From Halobacteriales archaeon SW_5_68_122 (GTDB lineage: Archaea; Halobacteriota; Halobacteria; Halobacteriales; Haloarculaceae): DNA of 6,948 nucleotides. The notes under the pieces were generated by a model, which saw nothing but the letters and a program-made list of their open reading frames with translations, was not told where the DNA came from and did not search any database. This document shows, piece by piece, positions 1-4,784 of the stretch; the stretch's first letter is position 1, and each line of letters opens with the position of its first letter. The translations under genes were made by a program, and so were the position numbers. The stretch lies in NCBI GenBank assembly GCA_003022815.1, contig PXSL01000050.1, positions 1 through 6,948 on the forward strand, given 5' to 3'.

Positions 1-636
1 GGTGTCGCCGCGGACCCGGAAGGTGCCCTGCTGGAAGTCGACGTCGTTGCGCTCGTAGTTGCGGTCGACCAGTTCCGCGAGCAGTTCCTCGCGGTCCAGT
101 GTCTGACCCTGCTCGACCCGCAGCGCCATCCGCTCGTAGTTGCCCGGGTCGCCCAGCCCGTAGATGGCCGATACCGAGGCCACGACAACGACGTCGTCGC
201 GGGTGAGAAGCGACCGCGTCGCCGAGTGCCGCAGGCGGTCGATCTCCTCGTTGATGGACATGTCCTTGCCGATGTAGGTGTCGGTCTGCTCGACGTACGC
301 CTCCGGCTGATAGTAGTCGTAGTAGGAAACGAAGTACTCGACGGCGTTGTTTGGGAACAGCTCCCGGAACTCCTCGTACAGCTGGGCGGCGAGCGTCTTG
401 TTGTGCGCCAACACGAGCGTCGGCTGCTGGAGTTCCTCGATGGCCCAGGAAACGGTGTTGGTCTTGCCCGACCCGGTGACGCCGAGCAGGGTCTGTTTCT
501 CGGCGCCGGCCTCGAAGCCGTCGACCAGCTCCTCGATGGCGTCCGGCTGGTCGCCGGCGGGGTCGAACGGGGCGTCGACCGAAAGCGGGCGGTCGAGGTC
601 CGGCCGATCCGGCTGGAGTGGCCCGGTGTCGCTCAT
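1..636 (-). CDS. uvrB: UvrABC excinuclease subunit B, N-terminal part (cut by window edge)
   Basis: UvrB is the DNA-damage verification subunit of nucleotide excision repair. It is loaded on DNA by UvrA and then recruits UvrC for dual incision. The 212 residues here start [18 protein letters not shown]. They include the Walker A motif GVTGSGKT (residues 52-59) and the [14 protein letters not shown] segment after it. The tyrosine-rich block [10 protein letters not shown] (105-114) is the UvrB beta-hairpin that inserts between the DNA strands. [16 protein letters not shown] (about 117-146 region and onward) is also typical of the family. The frame runs off the left edge without a stop; a full UvrB is usually near 670-690 residues, so about two thirds is missing, including helicase motifs IV-VI. 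The ATG at 636 is chosen because the conserved region begins soon after it. No convincing TATA box was seen in 637-690. It is divergent from hjc, another DNA repair gene. Identification is secure. Confidence 0.97.
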   Translation of the reverse strand, partial: MSDTGPLQPDRPDLDRPLSVDAPFDPAGDQPDAIEELVDGFEAGAEKQTLLGVTGSGKTNTVSWAIEELQQPTLVLAHNKTLAAQLYEEFRELFPNNAVEYFVSYYDYYQPEAYVEQTDTYIGKDMSINEEIDRLRHSATRSLLTRDDVVVVASVSAIYGLGDPGNYERMALRVEQGQTLDREELLAELVDRNYERNDVDFQQGTFRVRGDT

Positions 637-718
637 TGTCCGTACGTGGGCGTCGTCGCACTTGAGGCGCACGCTCGAGGACGGCCCGTCGACTTCACTT
701 CCGCCGCGGCGTCGTCCC

Positions 719-724
719 TTTTAT
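719..724 (+). promoter_or_regulatory. Candidate TATA box of hjc
   Basis: The sequence TTTTAT is centred about 29 bases before the hjc ATG at 751, in an otherwise GC-rich stretch. This is the expected distance for a leaderless haloarchaeal transcript. It appears intact even though the gene it serves is broken. Confidence 0.55.
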
Positions 725-750
725 CCGGGTCCGCCCCCCAGTTCCCGTCG

Positions 751-1148
751 ATGTCGAATTCGAACGCGAAGGGGGACCGCCGCGAGCGGGAGCTCGTCAA
801 CGACCTCGACGGGGCCGGCTTCGCGGTGATGCGCGCGCCGGCGAGGAGATCGAGGCGCTGGTGTACTTCTCGCGGAACTTCGGCGCCAAGCCGCGGGTGG
901 GGGTCCGGTTCGACCGCGAGGACTGGTACTTCTTTCATCCCGGCGACCTCTACACGACCGACGGCGGCAACTACCGCGTTAAAAAGGAGACAGCGCTCGC
1001 GGAGGGCACCGACTTCCACGAACTGGTCGGCGACTCCCGGAAGGTCACTCTCGACGAGATTGCCGTCGGGGACGGCTCCAACCGGGAGGTCCTTGAAGCG
1101 CTGGCGCACGGCGACCTCTCGGTCGAGGAGGCCGCCGAGATGCTGTAG
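751..1148 (+). pseudogene. hjc: Holliday junction resolvase Hjc, disrupted by internal deletion and frameshift
   Basis: Hjc is the archaeal Holliday junction resolvase, a homodimeric nuclease of the PD-(D/E)xK fold. The ATG at 751 opens [16 protein letters not shown], matching the Hjc N-terminus with its first catalytic Glu (RRERELV), and continues to VMRAPA (residue 31, base 843). The family homology then jumps to another frame at about 840, [15 protein letters not shown], and runs through [24 protein letters not shown] to the stop at 1146-1148. Compared with Hjc proteins as I know them, about 36 residues are missing. They include the VDLVAGN-type Asp and the ExK pair, so no active nuclease can be made. 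The two frames imply a deletion whose length is 1 modulo 3. The joint lies in CCGGCG (838-843), compatible with deletion between short repeats. Translation from 751 would leave the Hjc frame at the joint and end at the stop at 1171-1173. Both flanks look undecayed, so the event is recent or is an assembly error. Confidence 0.87.
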
Positions 1149-1160
1149 CCGCCGCCAGCC

Positions 1161-1168
1161 TTTTTTAT
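1161..1168 (+). promoter_or_regulatory. Candidate TATA box of the double zinc-finger gene
   Basis: TTTTTTAT is centred about 25 bases before the ATG at 1190 and lies just after the hjc stop. A GAGGT at 1182-1186 also precedes the ATG, but with only three bases between, which is too close for an ideal Shine-Dalgarno site. A leaderless start driven by this box is the simpler reading. Confidence 0.55.
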
Positions 1169-1189
1169 CATGAACGTCCATGAGGTATT

Positions 1190-1414
1190 ATGACCCGCGA
1201 GTGCATGGACTGCGGGAACCGGGCGGCAGACGCGGTCGGACAGCTGTGTCCCACCTGCGGCGGGCCGATGGCCGATAAACTGCTGTACCGGGTGGTCTGC
1301 GAGGAGTGCAGCGGCGTCGGCGTCCATGAGAAACGAGAAGGCGCCGAAGGGCTGGCCCGGCGGCACATTGACGAGACGGACCACGACTGCGAAATCGCCG
1401 TGATGAACCCGTAG
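1190..1414 (+). CDS. Small double zinc-finger protein, unknown function
   Basis: This is a 74-residue protein with two likely zinc sites. The first is a four-cysteine ribbon-like site: C5xxC8 (CMDC) and C20xxC23 (CPTC), with Gly after each pair. The second is C2H2-like: C37xxC40 (CEEC) followed by H59 and H65 (RRHIDETDH), with a spare H46 and C67. Such small CxxC proteins are common in haloarchaea and are often presumed to bind nucleic acid or protein partners, but I know no specific role for this one. It has its own TATA-like element and sits 41 bases after the broken hjc on the same strand, so it is probably transcribed separately. Upstream ATGs at 1170 and 1180 are in other frames. It is followed by the palindrome cluster. 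That it is a real gene is well supported; its function is unknown. Confidence 0.82.
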   Translation: MTRECMDCGNRAADAVGQLCPTCGGPMADKLLYRVVCEECSGVGVHEKREGAEGLARRHIDETDHDCEIAVMNP

Positions 1415-1488
1415 GTACGCGATTCAGGACGTGTATGGAGTGATTCGATGGGCTGGTTCTCGACTCGGCGTAGACGCCTCGAAAGCCC

Positions 1489-1511
1489 TCGCGGCGCTCG
1501 GGGCGCCGCGA
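1489..1511. repeat. Hairpin next to the left terminal repeat
   Basis: TCGCGGCGC pairs with GCGCCGCGA (1503-1511) in a 9-bp GC-rich stem around a five-base loop at 1498-1502. It shares its first three bases with the left 15-bp terminal repeat, so the two structures exclude one another in part. Confidence 0.75.
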
Positions 1512-1544
1512 CTCGCTGCGCGCTTCGGTCGCTCCGCTCCCTCA

Positions 1545-1611
1545 GTGCTTGCGTCACCGGGAGAGCGAAGCTCTCCCGAGCTCGCGGCGCACGGCGCCGC
1601 GACGCAAGCAC
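1545..1611. repeat. 11-bp stem enclosing two hairpins (three-way junction)
   Basis: GTGCTTGCGTC at 1545-1555 is the exact reverse complement of GACGCAAGCAC at 1601-1611. Nested inside are the hairpins 1558-1578 (CGGGAGAGC, loop GAA) and 1583-1601 (CGCGGCGC, loop ACG); the last base of the second is shared with the outer stem. An outer extension pairs CGCTCC (1535-1540) with GGAGCG (1625-1630) and TCA (1542-1544) with TGA (1622-1624). Confidence 0.75.
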
Positions 1612-1635
1612 CGCAACGAAGTGAGGAGCGTGGTT

Positions 1636-1658
1636 CGAAAGACGCGACGCGTCTTTCG
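1636..1658. repeat. 23-base palindrome with 11-bp arms
   Basis: CGAAAGACGCG and CGCGTCTTTCG flank a single central A at 1647. The symmetry is perfect, so this would be a strong cruciform or protein-binding dyad in DNA; as RNA the last pairs would have to open to form a loop. Confidence 0.8.
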
Positions 1659-1664
1659 TCATCA

Positions 1665-1685
1665 CGAGAGAGCTTCGCTCTCTCG
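1665..1685. repeat. Hairpin with 9-bp stem and TTC loop
   Basis: CGAGAGAGC pairs with GCTCTCTCG around TTC (1674-1676). It is close in sequence to the complement of the hairpin at 1558-1578 (GGAGAGC-GAA-GCTCTCC), which suggests that the two are related repeat units in the cluster. Confidence 0.8.
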
Positions 1686-1852
1686 AACGACAGTGAGCCG
1701 CGCGACCGGAGCCGGCCGAGGGCTTTCGAGGGGGTGCGGTCCGTTGCAGAGCGATTCAGTACGAACCACCCGTACCATACACACGTCTACTTGGCGGGCG
1801 TTTCATCCCTTCCAGATAAAGACGGCACTGCGTCAGGCGTTGTATCGCACCC

Positions 1853-2497
1853 TCACGCAATCAGCATCTCCTCGCGGACCGAAAGCCGCGAGTACGGGAA
1901 GGCGTAGCGTCGGCGTGCCTCGAGGTCGCGGCCGGTGCCGTCGAAGGGATAGACCACCTCGACGACGGGGTCGTCAGTCGGGTAGCCGTCGTTGTCCGGG
2001 TAGTCGGCGACCGTGCAGTCGGCGGCCTCGATGAACCGCTCGTCGGCCGTCTCTGCGGTGAGCCGGTAGACGACGACGGTGTCGCCGGTCTCGCGGTCGG
2101 TTGCGAGGTCGCCGCGCTCGACCCAGCAGTCGCCGCAGACGGTCGGCCCCGACTCGGGAACGAACGACTCGTGGCCACAGATCGCACAGTCAGTCCGGCA
2201 CTTGCCGGGCGGCGGCACGCGGCCCTCGGTCACCTCGATAGCCACCCGGCGGAGGTGCTTGCAGCGCTCGCCGCGCATCTCGTGGTCGGGGCAGGTGCAG
2301 TCGCTCCGCGGCAGCGAGACCAGATACGTCTCGCCGGAGGCGCTCTCGACGGCGTAGCGGCCATGACCGAGCGGCCGGACGGCCATCGCTTCCGTCCAGG
2401 CGCGGGCCGAGCGGGCCTCAAGGCTACTCGTGTCGGGCGCCAGCGGCCGCCGACCGGGGGAATCCGATGACGCGGCTGTGTGTTCGGGGTGCGTCAT
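1853..2497 (-). CDS. SWIM zinc-finger domain protein
   Basis: This is a 214-residue soluble, acidic protein. Residues 40-66 form a short beta-rich segment (VRPLGHGRYAVESASGETYLVSLP). It leads into the SWIM motif CxC...CxH: C67, C69, C79 and H81 (CTCPDHEMRGERCKHL). SWIM domains bind one zinc and act in DNA or protein binding, for example in SWI2/SNF2 helicases, MuDR transposases and recombination mediators of the Shu type. A second possible zinc site follows: C104xxC107 (CAIC) and C121xxC124 (CGDC). The C-terminal part (130-214) is beta-rich, with no motif I recognise. Stand-alone SWIM proteins of this layout occur widely in haloarchaea, and their function is unknown to me. The ATG at 2497 is preferred because a TATA-like element lies about 28 bases upstream. 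It converges on the palindrome region and the zinc-finger gene. Confidence 0.87.
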   Translation of the reverse strand: MTHPEHTAASSDSPGRRPLAPDTSSLEARSARAWTEAMAVRPLGHGRYAVESASGETYLVSLPRSDCTCPDHEMRGERCKHLRRVAIEVTEGRVPPPGKCRTDCAICGHESFVPESGPTVCGDCWVERGDLATDRETGDTVVVYRLTAETADERFIEAADCTVADYPDNDGYPTDDPVVEVVYPFDGTGRDLEARRRYAFPYSRLSVREEMLIA

Positions 2498-2521
2498 TCC
2501 AGTTAAAATGTGGGGCCGCTC

Positions 2522-2529
2522 GCTTATGA
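2522..2529 (-). promoter_or_regulatory. Candidate TATA box of the SWIM-protein gene
   Basis: On the minus strand this reads CTCATAAG and is about 25-32 bases upstream of the ATG at 2497, the usual leaderless spacing. A second A/T-rich run (TTTTAA, 2503-2508) is too close to the start to be the TATA box. Confidence 0.5.
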
Positions 2530-2654
2530 GTCGCTCGACGTTTCACGACGCTTTCGACCGTTTTAGGCGGCTCAGCCGTCGTTTCAACCCACACTGCGGC
2601 CGCCCGCGACGGCGATCCCGCCGCCCGACGGACGGCCGGCTCGCGGACGCTCCG

Positions 2655-2676
2655 AAAACGGCTTCGAAGCCCTTTT
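2655..2676. promoter_or_regulatory. 22-bp interrupted palindrome over the membrane-protein promoter (possible operator)
   Basis: A perfect 12-bp palindrome, GGCTTCGAAGCC (2660-2671), is flanked by one mismatched pair (C/C) and then by AAAA on the left and TTTT on the right. All 22 positions except 2659 and 2672 are symmetrical. The right arm overlaps the CCTTTTGCC element (2671-2679) that is the best TATA candidate for the gene at 2702. A dyad at this place would suit a dimeric repressor that blocks TBP/TFB. The symmetry is seen directly; the regulatory role is inference. Confidence 0.5.
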
Positions 2677-2679
2677 GCC
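2671..2679 (+). promoter_or_regulatory. Candidate TATA region of the two-helix membrane protein gene
   Basis: CCTTTTGCC lies 23-31 bases before the ATG at 2702. It is a weak TATA match, but it is at the distance seen for the other genes here, and it overlaps the palindrome at 2655-2676. Confidence 0.4.
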
Positions 2680-2701
2680 GGCTACAATCGCACAGTCGGG
2701 C

Positions 2702-2899
2702 ATGGATCGTGATGCCGTCGTCGAGGCCGTCGTCGCGTTCGTCGGCGTCGGGTCGCTCGCCGCCCTTATCATCTGGGTTGGTCTCACCTACAGCGACAGC
2801 GGGCTCTCGGCCGACGGCGGAACCGTCCTCGTCGGCGCTATCGCCTTCTTCATCGCCTTCATGTCCCTTATCGGCGTCGGCCTCTCACGGCGCTACTGA
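2702..2899 (+). CDS. Small two-helix membrane protein, unknown function
   Basis: This is a 65-residue protein beginning MDRDAVVEAVVAFVGVGSLAAL. Two hydrophobic stretches, about residues 9-28 and 41-60, should form a helical hairpin in the membrane. They are joined by a short polar loop (TYSDSGLSADGGT), and the protein ends RRY, placing the positive tail on the cytoplasmic side by the positive-inside rule. There is no catalytic or metal-binding motif. A longer in-frame start (TTG at 2675) would fall inside the promoter element, so the ATG at 2702 is preferred. The gene converges on priL and its stop (2897-2899) lies beyond the priL stop (2893-2895), so the reading frames overlap by seven bases. 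I do not recognise the family with confidence. That it is real is supported by codon use and by the clean hydrophobic pattern. Confidence 0.75.
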   Translation: MDRDAVVEAVVAFVGVGSLAALIIWVGLTYSDSGLSADGGTVLVGAIAFFIAFMSLIGVGLSRRY

Positions 2900-3951
2900 G
2901 CCTGCCAGTCGACCACTCGATCGTCGGGCGTCCGCTCGAGCTTCGCCTTGTAGTACGACAGCGGGTGCGGAATCGTCTCACAGAGGTCGTCCCTGTCGAC
3001 ACAGTCGCCGTACTCGGCCATTACGGCACACGACGGCGGGGCGGCGACGCCGCCCTTCTCGTCGGCGAGGCGCTCGAACTGCGCCTCGACGGCCTCGGCG
3101 GCCGCCCCGGAGACGTCGCACAGCGCCACCGCCGACTCGACGTCGAGGCCGGCGGCCGCCAGAAACGACACCAGCGCGAACCGCGAGTGGTCGGGCAGGC
3201 GCTCGCCGTCCCGCATCCGGGATAGCAGCGCCCGCATGCAGGGCGGAAAGAGGCCGGGCGCGGCCGTCTCGAACTCCATCGGCGGGTCGATATCGGCGAC
3301 GCTACGGCGCACTGCGGTCAACTCCGTCGACAGCGGGTCGGCGATGGCTTCCGGCACCGATAGCGGCAGTTCCTCCTCGACGCGGCGTCGGACCGCCTCA
3401 CGGAGCATCGTGTACAGTTCCGGCCGGTCGACGGGCACCCGACCGTCCGACAGCGGCCGGGCCACCAGCCGCCAGTCGTCGCCCGAAAGTGACCCCGACA
3501 GCCGCAGGTAGGCGGTGGCTGCGACGTCGAAGCTACCGTCGCCGACGGGGGTGACCTGCCCCGACAGCCCGAAGTCCGCGAGCAGTCGCTCCAGCGTGAG
3601 TCGGCCCTCGTCGGCGCTCCGCAGTTCGATGTCGGCCTCGAAGTCCTCGACGAACCGCTCTCGGGCCGTGGCGGCCTCGGCCGCGGCGTATTTCTCGACG
3701 GCCCCGGGCACGTCCAAGAGCGACACGAGGACGCGGGCGACCGGATAGGAGAGCAGTTCCGCGCGGTCGCTGTAGGCCCGCGGCTCCTCGGCGTCGGTTG
3801 TGCCCTCCAGCAGGGCCCGCTGGACGCGCCGACGGCCCCGCTCGACGGCCGGGCCGCCGGCCGCCACCAGCGAGGCGAGGTCAACGTCGGCGGCCTCGAC
3901 GGCCTCCCTGGAGGCCTCGAGAAACGGGTACCGCGCGTGGAGCCGCTCCAT
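2893..3951 (-). CDS. priL: DNA primase large subunit PriL
   Basis: PriL is the regulatory, iron-sulfur subunit of the archaeal/eukaryotic heterodimeric primase. With PriS it makes the primers for replication. The chosen protein has 352 residues and starts MERLHARYPFLEASREAVEAADVDL, the typical haloarchaeal PriL N-terminus. An alpha-helical N-terminal domain is followed by a C-terminal iron-sulfur domain with FPPCMRALL (C238), PPSCAVMAEYGDC (C308, C317), C324 and HPLSYYKAKLE. C278 is a fifth cysteine; four of the five should hold the [4Fe-4S] cluster, probably including C238, C308 and C317. The frame is open further upstream to an ATG at 4044, but the added 31 residues do not resemble PriL, and a TATA element (3976-3982) lies 28 bases before the ATG at 3951, so that start is chosen. 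The gene converges on the small membrane gene with a seven-base overlap. Confidence 0.95.
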   Translation of the reverse strand: MERLHARYPFLEASREAVEAADVDLASLVAAGGPAVERGRRRVQRALLEGTTDAEEPRAYSDRAELLSYPVARVLVSLLDVPGAVEKYAAAEAATARERFVEDFEADIELRSADEGRLTLERLLADFGLSGQVTPVGDGSFDVAATAYLRLSGSLSGDDWRLVARPLSDGRVPVDRPELYTMLREAVRRRVEEELPLSVPEAIADPLSTELTAVRRSVADIDPPMEFETAAPGLFPPCMRALLSRMRDGERLPDHSRFALVSFLAAAGLDVESAVALCDVSGAAAEAVEAQFERLADEKGGVAAPPSCAVMAEYGDCVDRDDLCETIPHPLSYYKAKLERTPDDRVVDWQAQ

Positions 3952-3975
3952 ACGGTTTGGTACCGCCGCGTGGCC

Positions 3976-3982
3976 GATAAAC
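3976..3982 (-). promoter_or_regulatory. Candidate TATA box of priL
   Basis: GTTTATC on the minus strand is centred 28 bases upstream of the priL ATG at 3951. Its position supports that start over the upstream ATG at 4044 and implies a leaderless mRNA. Confidence 0.6.
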
Positions 3983-4100
3983 GCACCGACCCGGAGGCCG
4001 CTCGTAGCGCGCGGCGCGTCGTATGGATTACTGTAGTCTTTCACCGACGAGCACCCGGTACGGGTCGGCGCTCACCGGTAATTCGTTACGACAATCCGTA

Positions 4101-4625
4101 TCAGCCGGCGTCCTCGGCAGGGGACCGTTCCGCCGGAGCGGAGCGACGCCAGAACAGCGAGACACAGACCGACAGCGCCGCGAGGACGCCCAGGCCGACG
4201 ACGGCGTAGTGATAGCGGAACGCCGTACGGAGGGTCGCCTCTCCGAGCGTGAACCCGCCGAACAGCGCGGCCGCCAGCGGTTCGCCGACGAACGGGATTC
4301 CAAGGATTAGTTCGAGGCCTCGCTGTCCGAGGTAGAACGAGAGTTGGTTCCACGGGAGTAGCAGGCCAGTGTAGGCGTACAGGACCGCGAGCGGCACCGA
4401 GGCGACGGCGCCGACTGCGTAGCGCCGCGGGCCGACGACGCCGAGAGCTATCCCGACCGCCACCGCCCCGAACGCCCCGATGGCAAGCAGGAGTCGAACC
4501 GGCTCCGCCGGCACCCCTGAGGGGCTCGCGAGCAGCGCCACATCGACGAGTGCAAGGCCGGCCAGGAGGCCGACGAGGAGGAACTCGAGGCTCCGGGTGC
4601 GAGGGCGGGTTTCGGAGCTTGTCAT
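4101..4625 (-). CDS. Cytochrome b/b6-like small membrane protein lacking most haem ligands
   Basis: This is a 174-residue membrane protein with four hydrophobic segments at about 15-33, 43-63, 69-90 and 137-158. Residues 70-160 follow cytochrome b/b6 from helix C to helix D. YTGLLLPWNQLSFY (85-98) matches the conserved TGYxLPWDQxxYW. GIPFVGEPLAAALFGG (109-124) matches the IPxVGxxLxxLLxGG quinol-site loop. FTLGEATLRTAFRYHY (125-140) matches the VGxxTLxRFYxLH entry to helix D. H139, aligned with the first helix-D haem ligand, is the only histidine. The second helix-D ligand position is near C154, and the region corresponding to helix B has no histidines. Canonical bis-histidine haem binding is therefore not possible from this chain alone. 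The ATG at 4625 is supported by a TATA box; the frame is open upstream to 4715 without membrane or cytochrome features. Relationship to cytochrome b is likely; a respiratory role is uncertain. Confidence 0.8.
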   Translation of the reverse strand: MTSSETRPRTRSLEFLLVGLLAGLALVDVALLASPSGVPAEPVRLLLAIGAFGAVAVGIALGVVGPRRYAVGAVASVPLAVLYAYTGLLLPWNQLSFYLGQRGLELILGIPFVGEPLAAALFGGFTLGEATLRTAFRYHYAVVGLGVLAALSVCVSLFWRRSAPAERSPAEDAG

Positions 4626-4647
4626 AGAAATCGCTACCTCGCGGGCG

Positions 4648-4655
4648 AATATAAC
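4648..4655 (-). promoter_or_regulatory. Candidate TATA box of the cytochrome b-like gene
   Basis: GTTATATT on the minus strand is centred about 27 bases upstream of the ATG at 4625. It is the strongest TATA match in the window and favours 4625 as the start over the upstream in-frame ATG. Confidence 0.65.
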
Positions 4656-4751
4656 TCTGTCGTGCGACGCGCGGTGGTTCAACCGGGTCGCCATACATTG
4701 AACGATGGAACGCATTGGTTGCGGCTCCGCCCGGACCTATAGTCGACACGC

Positions 4752-4758
4752 CTATACT
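4752..4758 (+). promoter_or_regulatory. Candidate TATA box of the gene starting at 4785
   Basis: CTATACT lies 27-33 bases before the GTG at 4785. A similar CCTATAG occurs at 4736-4742, so the true box could be either, but the nearer one fits a leaderless start. It faces away from the cytochrome b-like promoter in the same divergent region. Confidence 0.5.
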
Positions 4759-4784
4759 CGCGGCCGTCCACCCGACGAACATCC

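Larger units (their letters stand above)
1477..1731. repeat. Palindrome cluster bounded by 15-bp perfect inverted repeats
   Basis: The ends, 1477-1491 (CCTCGAAAGCCCTCG) and 1717-1731 (CGAGGGCTTTCGAGG), are exact reverse complements and enclose 255 bases. Inside are at least five compact hairpins: 1489-1511, 1558-1578, 1583-1601, 1636-1658 and 1665-1685. The hairpins at 1558 and 1583 are themselves enclosed by an 11-bp stem (1545-1555 with 1601-1611), giving a predicted three-way junction. That stem extends imperfectly to 1535-1544 with 1622-1630. No transposase is encoded and no short target duplication abuts the 15-bp ends. It could be a non-autonomous mobile element, a REP/BIME-like intergenic repeat or a structured RNA. 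The arms resemble repetitive intergenic DNA I associate with haloarchaea, but only a genome search would establish copy number. Confidence 0.75.
1415..1852. other. Gene-free region carrying a palindromic repeat cluster
   Basis: This 438-base stretch lies between the zinc-finger stop and the stop of the converging SWIM-protein gene. An open frame crosses it from 1431, but its translation reads through the palindromes (runs such as SRESFALSND), shows no family resemblance and overlaps the SWIM gene, so I do not call it coding. The centre (1477-1731) is the repeat cluster listed separately. The flanks, 1415-1476 and 1732-1852, are less structured. I found no tRNA or other recognisable RNA gene. 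A transcript from the zinc-finger gene running rightward would meet the hairpins first, so they may serve as a transcription barrier between the converging genes, but this is inference. Confidence 0.7.

Noticed and set aside
861..1148. A shortened functional Hjc starting at the GTG at 861
   Set aside because: It would lack the whole catalytic half, there is no promoter or ribosome site before it, and the homology continues upstream in the same frame to about 840.
633..1181. Minus-strand open frame opposite hjc
   Set aside because: It is antisense to clear Hjc homology, with no family resemblance, and covers the uvrB-hjc promoter region.
1472..1736. Short target-site duplication abutting the 15-bp terminal repeats
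   Set aside because: The bases just outside the two ends (AGACG and GGGTG) do not match, so simple transposition of the 1477-1731 unit is not shown.
1431..1907. Plus-strand open frame of 158 codons through the palindrome cluster
   Set aside because: It is translated from hairpins, has no promoter at the usual spacing, resembles no family and overlaps the SWIM gene.
2430..3554. Plus-strand open frame of 374 codons across the SWIM start and priL
   Set aside because: The translation is Arg/Pro/Ser-rich noise typical of the wrong strand of GC-rich genes, and it lies opposite secure priL.
3952..4044. N-terminal extension of PriL to an upstream ATG
   Set aside because: The 31 extra residues do not resemble PriL and would cover the TATA element at 3976-3982; the family N-terminus begins at the ATG at 3951.
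4053..4065. Small hairpin ACCCG-GTA-CGGGT downstream of the cytochrome b-like gene as a terminator
   Set aside because: It has only a five-base stem and no T-run on the correct strand, so it is too weak to call.
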